Assembly (NCBI GenBank): GCA_964518635.1
Contig: CAZFGK010000029.1
Span: 1-24,030, forward strand
Reading direction: 5' to 3'
Source of the DNA: CAZFGK01 sp964518635
GTDB lineage: Bacteria; Zixibacteria; MSB-5A5; GN15; FEB-12
Length of the DNA stretch: 24,030 nucleotides
Below the pieces are notes generated by a model. It saw only the letters and a list, made by a program, of their open reading frames with translations. It made no database searches and was not told where the DNA came from. This document shows positions 7,415 through 14,625 of this stretch, piece by piece (within the stretch, counting starts at the first letter, position 1; every line of letters begins with the position of its first letter). The translations under genes and the position numbers were made by a program.

Positions 7415-8890
7415 TCACAATTGCTGTGACGAAAGGGGAAGTTCGTCATCTGGCTGGCCAGGTTTATTCAACTCGGCCCTGGTTGAGTCAGCGGCGTTCT
7501 GAATTTTATCTATTGAATTGCCAGCGTCAAGCTCAGCAAGATCACCGGATTCTTCGGCGAGACCATGCGCCGGGGCTATATGGGGTTTATCAATCTTTGG
7601 AAGTCGGGACAGTCGTTCGAGTTCGGCCAGTCCTTTGGCACCGATGTCCTTTCGATAATGGGCTCCATCGAATCGAATTTTTCTGACCAGATCGTAGCTT
7701 CGGTCGAGTGCACCCTTGAGGGTAGCGTCAACTCCGACGACTGACAGAACCCGTCCGCCAGCCGTGAACCAATTGTTGTTGTCTCGCTTGGTTCCGGCAT
7801 GAAAGACCACCTGGGTAGGGGAGGGCTGGTTTGGAAGTCCGGTGATTCGTTTGCCGGTATTAAATTTTTCTGGGTATCCCTTCGAGGCCATCACCACGCA
7901 GGCCGCTGCCCCTTGTCGCCACTCCAGTCCAGCAAACTGCTCGAGCTTCTTCTCGGCAGCGGCCATGAAAACATCGACCAGATCGGTCTTGAGTAGCGGC
8001 AGGATGACCTGAGTTTCAGGGTCGCCAAAGCGACAATTGAATTCGAGGACTTTTGGTCCCGCCTCGGTAAGCATCAGGCCGGCATAGACCACTCCGATAT
8101 ACGGGATCGCTTCTTTCTTGAGACCGGCAAGAAAGGGCATGAAAATGTACTCATGAACTTGTTCAGTTACTTCCGGAGTCAGGAGAGAAGTCGGTGCGAA
8201 GGCACCCATTCCGCCGGTGTTTGCACCCTTGTCCTGATCAAAGACACGTTTGTGATCCTGACTTGAGATGAGGGGGAGGATGACATTTCCGTCGGTGATC
8301 GCCATCACTGAGACTTCTTCACCCACGAGACAGCCCTCTATCACCACCGTATTTCCGGCAGTCCCGAAGGCCTTCTTTTCGAGCATCAGATCGAGAGTAT
8401 GCACGGCTTCGTCAAATGATTTAGCAATGACGACCCCTTTGCCGGCCGCAAGTCCATCCGCTTTGATCACGACCGGAAACTTGACCGAATGACAGAATCC
8501 GACCGCTTCAGCGTAGGTGGTAAATATCCGATAGGGGGCGGTCGGGATATGATTTCGCCGCATGAACTCTTTGGCGAAGACCTTTGAGCCCTCTAGTTGT
8601 GCGGCTCGTTTTTCAGGGCCGAAGATCTTGAGTTTGCGTCGTCTGAATTCGTCAGCGAGCCCCGCCACGAGCGGCTTTTCCGGACCGACGACCGTCAGAT
8701 GAATCTTGTTTCGGCTGGCAAAATCAGACAGTCCGCGAAAGTTTTCAGGCTTCAGATTGACATTCCGCGCAATCTGACCGATCGCCTGACTCCCTGGAGC
8801 ACAGAAGAGTTTCTCGACTTTTTTCGACTGCTTGAGTTTCCAGATAAGCGCGTGCTCACGCGCTCCCTGACCGATCACGAGGACATTCAT
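7415..8890 (-). CDS. purD: Phosphoribosylamine-glycine ligase with C-terminal extension
   Basis: PurD joins glycine to 5-phosphoribosylamine using ATP, the second step of purine synthesis, in the cytoplasm. The N-domain starts MNVLVIGQGAREHAL, and VGPEKPL follows at 68-74. The ATP-grasp region shows VVIKADGLAAGKGVVIA (140-156), QDHKRVFDQDKGANTGGMGA (211-230) and LEFNCRFGDPETQ (282-294). The C-domain shows AACVVMASKGYP and AGGRVLSVVG. Typical PurD ends close to the HYRKDIG motif (411-417). Here about 74 more residues follow, hydrophilic and rich in Ala, Glu and Asp, with no recognised domain. The usual GGREHA is GAREHA here, a mild change. The start ATG at 8890 abuts the conserved N-terminus, so it is secure. 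No other purine gene is adjacent. Confidence 0.96.
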   Translation of the reverse strand: MNVLVIGQGAREHALIWKLKQSKKVEKLFCAPGSQAIGQIARNVNLKPENFRGLSDFASRNKIHLTVVGPEKPLVAGLADEFRRRKLKIFGPEKRAAQLEGSKVFAKEFMRRNHIPTAPYRIFTTYAEAVGFCHSVKFPVVIKADGLAAGKGVVIAKSFDEAVHTLDLMLEKKAFGTAGNTVVIEGCLVGEEVSVMAITDGNVILPLISSQDHKRVFDQDKGANTGGMGAFAPTSLLTPEVTEQVHEYIFMPFLAGLKKEAIPYIGVVYAGLMLTEAGPKVLEFNCRFGDPETQVILPLLKTDLVDVFMAAAEKKLEQFAGLEWRQGAAACVVMASKGYPEKFNTGKRITGLPNQPSPTQVVFHAGTKRDNNNWFTAGGRVLSVVGVDATLKGALDRSYDLVRKIRFDGAHYRKDIGAKGLAELERLSRLPKIDKPHIAPAHGLAEESGDLAELDAGNSIDKIQNAADSTRAELNKPGQPDDELPLSSQQL

Positions 8891-8962
8891 ACGCCGAAGT
8901 AACGAACTGTGGACAGAGACAGCAACGCTTTTTCGAGGTCAACGCAAATTCAGCGGTTCTAC

Positions 8963-8990
8963 TTGCTCAACTCCCTTTATTCGATATCTT
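8963..8990 (+). promoter_or_regulatory. Possible sigma-70 promoter for the M14 peptidase gene
   Basis: TTGCTC (8963-8968) and TATCTT (8985-8990) are separated by 16 bases. Initiation about seven bases further on would leave only about ten bases before the ATG at 9007, where no Shine-Dalgarno sequence is visible. The match is weak. Confidence 0.25.
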
Positions 8991-9006
8991 CTGTTTGTAC
9001 CCGCCC

Positions 9007-11208
9007 ATGAAAAAACTCACCGTCCTGTTCGCTCTTACTGTGAAATGCCATAGTCGTGTCGGCATATGTATGTTCATCATGCTGCTGCTTTGTTTCTCAG
9101 TCGTACAACTCAAGGCGGAGACGACTCAGAAAATTCGACTGGCCGAAAACCTGAGCAAATCTGATTGGAATCTGATCGATTCGCTTGGTGTCCGCCCCGA
9201 TCATTGTGGTGGCGGGGATCTGTACCTGAGAAGTAGCCAGGTCACTCTCTTACAGCAGCGAGCGGTAGCGCTCTCTATTATCGACGACAATATCGAACGT
9301 AGCTCTCAGCAGCGAGGATCCACCGCTGCTACGATGGGTGGATTCCGCACCCTTGATGAAATAGGACTCTTTCTGGATAGCCTCGCGACCCTCTATCCTT
9401 CGATTATCAGTACAAAAGATTCTATTGGCGCCACGATAGAAGGTCGTCCGATCTGGGTAGTCAAGATCTCCGACAATCATGCCATCGACGAAGATGAGCC
9501 GGAGGTTTTCTATAACTCGCTGATTCATTCCCGTGAACCGGCTGCAGGACGAGCTTTGCAGAGATTTATGGAATATCTCTGCCAGAATTACGGCTCAAAT
9601 CAGACGGTGACTGATGTGGTGAATGGTCGCGAGCTCTACTTCATGCCGGTAGTGAACCCAGATGGGTATGCCTACAACGAAGAGACAAACCCCTTCGGTG
9701 GCGGCTTGTGGCGCAAGAATCGTCGCGCAAATGTCGGCGGGACTTTTGGTGTCGATCTCAATCGAAATTTTGATTTTGAGTGGGGGCAGGACAATGTCGG
9801 CTCCTCTTCAAACCCGAACAATGAGACTTATCGCGGTACTGGCGGATTTTCGGAACCGGAAACGCAGGTACTTCGAGACTTCGTTCTCTCCCGAAATTTC
9901 AAAATTGTGAACAACATGCACTCCTATTCGAATCTCTTCCTTTGGCCATGGGGAAGTTCACATCGGCTCTATACCGCATATGATGATTTGTATTCGATCA
10001 TGGGGGACAGCGCGACGAAGCAAAATTTCTATTCGGCGACGGTCGGATGGCTATTGTACCCTACCAACGGTGCCGCCGATGAATGGTTCTGGGGGGATAC
10101 ACTGAGCCGTTCACCCGTCCTCACTTTCACAACAGAAATCGGAACTCAGTCGGATGGATTCTGGCCACTCCAGTCTCGAATCAATACCCTTGCTGAAGAA
10201 AATATCGCACCCAATCTCTTTCTTGCCCGTGTGGCAGATAACCCGTACCGACTCGGCCCGTCTCTAGCTCCGAAAATTTCCAGTGTCGACACGGTCGGGG
10301 ATGAAGTCACTCTTCGCTGGCAGCATCCCGATCAGTTTAACACTGCGGTCTCGCACGACATCCGTGAATTGAGAGGAAAACAGCAGGTAACTGATGGTGC
10401 CGAGCAGGCCAGTGCCTACTGGTCGGTCTCCCGAATGACACGAAGCACGGCGCGTGCGAAAACCGGGAGCTTTTCGTGGAAGACACAAAACAGTAATGCC
10501 AATGGTCACTGGCTGCAATCAGCGCAGCCCTATCTGGTGCAGCCCGGGGATTCACTCTCATTCTGGATCTGGTATAATCTTGAAAATGACTTCGATTACT
10601 TTTATGCCGGAGTAGCGACCGATGGGGCGAGTTTTGTCAGTCTTGCCAATAATCTGACGACCAATGTCGACCCGAATAATGCGAATCTCGGTAACGGAAT
10701 TACCGGAGCGAGCAATGCCTGGGTTCGATGCTCGTACAGTTTGAGCAGCTATGTCGGTCAGTACGTCTACTTTCGTCTTGCCCAGATTACTGATGGCGGC
10801 TCACTGAGTGAAGGGGTCTATCTGGACGATATCGAGAATATCGATCTCTATAGCTCCGATCAGATTGTCGCAACCGGATTGACTGATACGATCACGACAC
10901 TCGTTGACCAATTGGATGGAGTTGTCAGCTATGCTGTACGCACGCATGATACTGAGGGACAAATATCCCCCTGGTCCACTTATGCAACGACAACAGTTCC
11001 GATTCAATATGTTACCGGAGATGTCAATGAAGACGGGAGTGTCGATATCGGAGACTTGACTATGTATGTCGGCTATCTCTTTTTGGGTACTCCGGCGAGT
11101 CTCCCTCTTCCGGCAGCCGAGATCGATTGCAGCAGCGGGCTTGATATCAGCGATCTAACCGTTCTGGTAGATCATCTCTTTATCTCATTTGCCCCGATTG
11201 GATGCTAG
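9007..11208 (+). CDS. Secreted M14 zinc carboxypeptidase with C-terminal dockerin-like domain
   Basis: This metallopeptidase has 733 residues. Its signal region is unusually long: MKKLTVLFAL, a charged stretch, then MFIMLLLCFSVVQLKA. The M14 catalytic domain spans about 110-410. Zinc ligands are H174 and E177 in NSLIHSREPAAG and H305 in NNMHSYSN. Substrate-site landmarks are NPDGY (217-221) and DLNRNF (250-255), and the general base is E377 in FTTEIG. A beta-sandwich domain (about 440-615) resembles those attached to M6/M14 exopeptidases. A dockerin type I-like pair closes the protein: GDVNEDGSVDIGDLTMYV (671-688) and a second, weaker EF loop near 706-723. Dockerins bind cohesins with calcium, so it may dock on a surface scaffold. 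No ribosome site precedes 9007; TTG 8995 and ATG 9070 are alternatives. Confidence 0.93.
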   Translation: MKKLTVLFALTVKCHSRVGICMFIMLLLCFSVVQLKAETTQKIRLAENLSKSDWNLIDSLGVRPDHCGGGDLYLRSSQVTLLQQRAVALSIIDDNIERSSQQRGSTAATMGGFRTLDEIGLFLDSLATLYPSIISTKDSIGATIEGRPIWVVKISDNHAIDEDEPEVFYNSLIHSREPAAGRALQRFMEYLCQNYGSNQTVTDVVNGRELYFMPVVNPDGYAYNEETNPFGGGLWRKNRRANVGGTFGVDLNRNFDFEWGQDNVGSSSNPNNETYRGTGGFSEPETQVLRDFVLSRNFKIVNNMHSYSNLFLWPWGSSHRLYTAYDDLYSIMGDSATKQNFYSATVGWLLYPTNGAADEWFWGDTLSRSPVLTFTTEIGTQSDGFWPLQSRINTLAEENIAPNLFLARVADNPYRLGPSLAPKISSVDTVGDEVTLRWQHPDQFNTAVSHDIRELRGKQQVTDGAEQASAYWSVSRMTRSTARAKTGSFSWKTQNSNANGHWLQSAQPYLVQPGDSLSFWIWYNLENDFDYFYAGVATDGASFVSLANNLTTNVDPNNANLGNGITGASNAWVRCSYSLSSYVGQYVYFRLAQITDGGSLSEGVYLDDIENIDLYSSDQIVATGLTDTITTLVDQLDGVVSYAVRTHDTEGQISPWSTYATTTVPIQYVTGDVNEDGSVDIGDLTMYVGYLFLGTPASLPLPAAEIDCSSGLDISDLTVLVDHLFISFAPIGC

Positions 11209-11282
11209 TCAAAGGTCAAGTCTATTCTTTTTTTGCGGCGCAGCGGGCTTTCGCACAATCCGCGACGATTCTTTGCTCCTCG

Positions 11283-11312
11283 TTGACAACCTTGTTTCAA
11301 CCGCCGTATGTT
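11283..11312 (+). promoter_or_regulatory. Candidate sigma-70 promoter for the outer-membrane barrel gene
   Basis: A perfect -35 box TTGACA (11283-11288) is followed after 18 bases by TATGTT (11307-11312), four of six matches to a -10 box. It lies in the 189-base gap before the barrel gene, leaving a leader of about 80 bases. Confidence 0.4.
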
Positions 11313-11397
11313 CCCGCCTTACCTGAAGCCGGTGAGCTGATACCGGCCCGTCTAAATCGAACATTGAGCAACGAAGGTTGTGGGAGTAGGTAGAGGA

Positions 11398-12084
11398 ATG
11401 CGATTGTTCACCGTTTTGTCTGATCTCCGTTTGTCCCGTCTTAGTGTGGTGGGGGCTTTGATCGTTACGGCCCTCATGCTGCCGACCACGGCTCCCTTTG
11501 CGCAGGAAGAGGAAGAATCCTCGGATGTGCTGGAAGTTGCTATCTCCGGTGGCATGATGATACCGGGTGGGGGGATCTCTGATTTTGGAGATTCACTCGG
11601 AGCGCAGTCAGGAGCTACCATCTCGGCTCAAATCGGGTTTTTTATCACACCGGAAATCACGGTTGGGTTGGATTTTGGCTATGCCACGCTCGGCGTTGAC
11701 AACGCAACGTTTGAAAGTGCGAATCATCAATACTACAACGCCATGTTGTACGGGAAATATTTCTTCTTCGGCGAAAGCAAGCTGACACCTTTTGTGAAGG
11801 TCCTCGGCGGCGTTCACGCCCCAAAGTTTTCGACCATCGTCAGGCGGGAAGGAGCACTGTTCGCCCTTCGTGAACAGTCCTATGATCCGGCCCTTGCCTT
11901 TGGTGCGGCTGTCGGCGCACTGTTCCTGACCTCTGATAACGGTGGTCTTTTTCTCGAAGCCGGCTATCAGATCAGCATGTCGGACAAAGTTTCTGCGACC
12001 TTTCAGAATATTGAATATCCATTCGGGCAAAATGCCGGTCTGCTGACACTCAAAGCCGGATTCAACGTCTTCTTTGGTTCCTGA
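11398..12084 (+). CDS. Outer-membrane beta-barrel family protein
   Basis: This protein has 228 residues. A signal peptide (hydrophobic SVVGALIVTALMLPTTAPFA) is followed by an acidic EEEESS stretch. The rest is alternating amphipathic strands typical of small 8-stranded porin-like proteins (OmpA/OmpW type): 'VAISGGMMIPGGGI', 'ISAQIGFFITPEITVGLDFGYATL', 'YYNAMLYGKYFF', 'LTPFVKVLGGVHAP', 'PALAFGAAVGALFL', 'GGLFLEAGYQI' and a terminal 'LTLKAGFNVFFGS' ending near an aromatic residue. That aromatic end fits the outer-membrane insertion signal. The transported or bound substrate cannot be read from the sequence. An upstream GTG at 11380 is in frame, but the signal peptide fits the ATG at 11398, which follows a GAGG. 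Confidence 0.8.
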   Translation: MRLFTVLSDLRLSRLSVVGALIVTALMLPTTAPFAQEEEESSDVLEVAISGGMMIPGGGISDFGDSLGAQSGATISAQIGFFITPEITVGLDFGYATLGVDNATFESANHQYYNAMLYGKYFFFGESKLTPFVKVLGGVHAPKFSTIVRREGALFALREQSYDPALAFGAAVGALFLTSDNGGLFLEAGYQISMSDKVSATFQNIEYPFGQNAGLLTLKAGFNVFFGS

Positions 12085-12114
12085 GTGTTTCAATTCGATT
12101 ACCCGTCAACTTTT

Positions 12115-12143
12115 CGCCTGCTGATGCATTCAGCAGGCGTTTC
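12115..12143 (+). terminator. Rho-independent terminator after the barrel gene
   Basis: CGCCTGCTGA (12115-12124) pairs perfectly with TCAGCAGGCG (12130-12139) around the loop TGCAT, followed by TTTCT. It separates the barrel gene from the sigma-54 regulator gene that starts at 12157. Confidence 0.9.
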
Positions 12144-12156
12144 TGTATAAGCCCGT

Positions 12157-13530
12157 ATGACACTTTTACAAACCGATTCACGCATCTTTCGGCTTCTTCT
12201 GATTGATGACGAAGAACCAGCAAGAAAACTGTTGTCGCAGGCGCTCGCTTGTCACGGCTTTCAGGTGCGAGAAGCAGCTTCGGGAGTAGAGGGACTCAGA
12301 TCTTTCGGTAGCGGAACAGAATGTGACGTCGTCCTGACTGATCTGAAAATGCCGCAGATGTCCGGTATTGAGTTTCTCACTCGGGCAAAAGAGATCGATC
12401 CCCAGGTACAAATTCTCGTGCTCACCGCCTTCGGTGCAATCGAGACCGCCGTCGAGGCAATGCGATCAGGAGCAGTCGACTATCTCACCAAGCCGGTCGA
12501 GGATATCGAACACCTCGCCCACAAACTGCGGGCTGCAGCATCACATCGTCTTGCCCTGCGTGACAACGATCGTTTGCGTGAGCAGGTCACCCGATCGGTG
12601 ACTGGGCAGCTACTTCTTGGTGATTCTCCGGTCATTCGAAAAGTTCGCGCTGATATCGCACGGCTGGCCTCCAGTGATATTCCGGTTTTGATCTCCGGCC
12701 CGTCCGGAACCGGGAAGGAGCTGGTGGCTCGTTCACTCCATCTATTGTCGAGTCGGCAAAGTGCTCCCTTGGTCGCGGTCAATATCGCGGCAATTCCTGA
12801 GACACTCTTTGAAGCAGAACTGTTCGGCGTCGAGAAAGGGGCATATACCGGCGCAGATAAGGCACGAAGAGGACTCGTTCGCACCGCACATGGCGGGACA
12901 TTGTTTCTGGATGAAATTGGCGAACTCCCCTTGATTGCGCAGGCGAAATTGCTTCGGGTCCTGGAGCAAAAATTGGTTACCCCGTTGGGTGGAACGAAAG
13001 AGGAACCGGTCGATTTTCGTCTATTGGTCGCGACCAATCGCGACTTGAAAGCCGAAGTGCAAGCTGGTCGTTTTCGAGAAGACCTCTATTATCGATTAAG
13101 TGCAGCAACGATTGCGATTCCTTCCCTGAAAGATCGAGGCGAGGATATCCTCCTTCTTGCTTCACACTTTCTGGCTGAGATCAGTGGGACAAGAGGGATG
13201 TCGTTTGAAATCTCATCTGATGCACGTTCAGTTCTGCTTGGCTATTCATGGCCGGGGAATGTACGGGAGTTACGTCACGCTATCGAACGAGCCGCTATTC
13301 GCGCGGAAGGGAATCTCATCGGAATGCAGGAGTTCGACTTTCTCGATTCCTCAGTTCCAAGATCACCTGAGACCACCGTTCAGATTCGAAATCTTTCTGA
13401 AATCGAAGCCGAGCATATCAAGCTGGTCCTCAGTGCCTGTCAGTGGAACATGACCGAGGCCTCTCATCTTCTGGGTATTCACCGGAATACTCTTCGCCAA
13501 AAGATCCGAGATTATCATCTCGACGATTGA
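12157..13530 (+). CDS. Sigma-54-dependent NtrC-family response regulator
   Basis: The protein has 457 residues in three domains. The receiver (about 12-125) has acidic pocket D17/D18, phospho-acceptor D62 in VVLTDLKMP, T90 and K112. The AAA+ activator domain (about 152-385) carries Walker A GPSGTGKE (181-188), the sigma-54 contact loop GAYTGA (228-233, a tyrosine variant of GAFTGA) and Walker B LFLDEIGELP (249-258). It also has the conserved FREDLYYRLS (306-315) and WPGNVREL (365-372). The Fis-type helix-turn-helix (about 415-453) contains LLGIHRNTLRQKI. Such proteins use phosphorylation to oligomerise and ATP to open sigma-54 promoters. No histidine kinase is adjacent, so its partner is elsewhere. 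A dyad and a -24/-12 promoter lie just downstream. No strong ribosome site precedes the ATG. Confidence 0.96.
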   Translation: MTLLQTDSRIFRLLLIDDEEPARKLLSQALACHGFQVREAASGVEGLRSFGSGTECDVVLTDLKMPQMSGIEFLTRAKEIDPQVQILVLTAFGAIETAVEAMRSGAVDYLTKPVEDIEHLAHKLRAAASHRLALRDNDRLREQVTRSVTGQLLLGDSPVIRKVRADIARLASSDIPVLISGPSGTGKELVARSLHLLSSRQSAPLVAVNIAAIPETLFEAELFGVEKGAYTGADKARRGLVRTAHGGTLFLDEIGELPLIAQAKLLRVLEQKLVTPLGGTKEEPVDFRLLVATNRDLKAEVQAGRFREDLYYRLSAATIAIPSLKDRGEDILLLASHFLAEISGTRGMSFEISSDARSVLLGYSWPGNVRELRHAIERAAIRAEGNLIGMQEFDFLDSSVPRSPETTVQIRNLSEIEAEHIKLVLSACQWNMTEASHLLGIHRNTLRQKIRDYHLDD

Positions 13531-13555
13531 TTTCTTTCAAACATCCCCAGTCTTA

Positions 13556-13580
13556 AGCGCACGTTTTTAGGTCGTGTGCT
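13556..13580. promoter_or_regulatory. Candidate enhancer dyad for the NtrC-type regulator
   Basis: AGCGCACG (13556-13563) and CGTGTGCT (13573-13580) are inverted with one G-T pair. Extended half-sites TTAAGCGCACG and TTTAGCACACG match at 9 of 11 bases. The dyad centre is about 128 bases upstream of the start predicted from the -24/-12 boxes, a usual place for bacterial enhancer sites. It could instead be the terminator of the regulator gene, but no T-run follows it. Confidence 0.45.
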
Positions 13581-13669
13581 AAATAATCGCCGCCCAATTT
13601 CTGTGCACGGCTCTATTCCGGACGCCCCATGTGCCTCATAACCATATGCAGGACAATTAGATAGATTGT

Positions 13670-13685
13670 TGGCATGAGCCATGCT
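13670..13685 (+). promoter_or_regulatory. Predicted sigma-54 (-24/-12) promoter
   Basis: TGGCATGAGCCATGCT fits the 16-base consensus TGGCACG-N4-TTGCW with two mismatches. The invariant GG (13671-13672) and GC (13683-13684) are exactly ten bases apart. Transcription would start near 13696, just before the ribosome site (13707-13713) and ATG (13722) of the lipoprotein gene. A sigma-54 activator gene ends 140 bases upstream. Confidence 0.6.
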
Positions 13686-13721
13686 AAGTATCTTCCCATG
13701 AAACTGAAAGGAGCCAACCCT

Positions 13722-14600
13722 ATGCGAATTCTCATCCTCTCTCTTCTTACCGCCAGTGCTCTCCTGGTCTCAGGTTGCGAGGAGTCAAAAATTGTTGAAG
13801 TTCCAATAGACTACTCACCTCAGCCGCCTCAGGGGGTCACCTCAGTGACCGGGGATGGACGGGTCGTAGTTCACTGGAGTGGTCCGTACGAGAGTGATCT
13901 CGATTACTTTGTGATCTATCGCTCGTTACAGGCGACCACCGGCTACGTTGAGATCGGTCAGGTGAATGCCCAGTCGAATCCGAATCTTGATCTGATCAAA
14001 TATTCATTTGCAGACAACAATCCGGTGAACGGAACCACTTACTATTATGCAGTCTCCTCTGTTGATAATGCCGCACAGGAATCGGAACTCTCAGCCGAAG
14101 AGGTTTTCGATACGCCCCGCCCGGATGGCTCCGTACTGTTGTATTCCGTTTTTGTCCGCAATTCGGAAGCCGGATTCGATTTCAGTTCACAACTGAAACT
14201 GTTTGGAGATGCAGTCAGTGCGGATATCTTTGTCGACGATGTCATCAACAGTACCGATACTGTCTTCTTTCTGAATGCTCGTGATGTCGCCACCGATATT
14301 CAGGATCTTGGCTATACCGATTCATTTGATGACATCGGTTATGCCGTTGAAAATGGCTGGTCGACTCTCGGCTACTGCGAAGTGATCCTGGGTCACACGT
14401 ATCTGGTCTGGACTCGTGACAACCACTTCGCCAAAGTCCGCGTGACATCGTATAACAAAGTCACCGGTACGGTCACCCTTGATTGGGCCTATCAGACCGC
14501 AACCGGCAATCTCGAACTGGCTCCGCCTGCGAATGGATGGACACGTCCGGAACGCGCGACTGGTTCGAAATTCATCACCTTGCTGCGTGACAGCAACTAA
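13722..14600 (+). CDS. Fibronectin type III-containing lipoprotein
   Basis: This 292-residue lipoprotein has signal peptide MRILILSLLTASALLVSGC with the lipobox LVSG-C19, so it is expected on the periplasmic side of a membrane. A fibronectin type III domain (about 35-132) shows 'GDGRVVVHWSG', 'DLDYFVIYRS' and 'GTTYYYAVSSVDNA'. The C-terminal half (about 135-292) is beta-rich with no family that I recognise, and includes 'GHTYLVWTRDNHFAKVRV'. The start is set by AAAGGAG (13707-13713) eight bases upstream. An ATG at 13674 is in frame, but it lies inside the predicted sigma-54 promoter, so it cannot be used from that transcript. The gene is followed after 25 bases by the DUF4384/PEGA gene, so the two appear to be one operon under the regulator encoded upstream. 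Confidence 0.88.
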   Translation: MRILILSLLTASALLVSGCEESKIVEVPIDYSPQPPQGVTSVTGDGRVVVHWSGPYESDLDYFVIYRSLQATTGYVEIGQVNAQSNPNLDLIKYSFADNNPVNGTTYYYAVSSVDNAAQESELSAEEVFDTPRPDGSVLLYSVFVRNSEAGFDFSSQLKLFGDAVSADIFVDDVINSTDTVFFLNARDVATDIQDLGYTDSFDDIGYAVENGWSTLGYCEVILGHTYLVWTRDNHFAKVRVTSYNKVTGTVTLDWAYQTATGNLELAPPANGWTRPERATGSKFITLLRDSN

Positions 14601-14625
14601 CAAGAAAGATTGAAAGGAGGACGCC

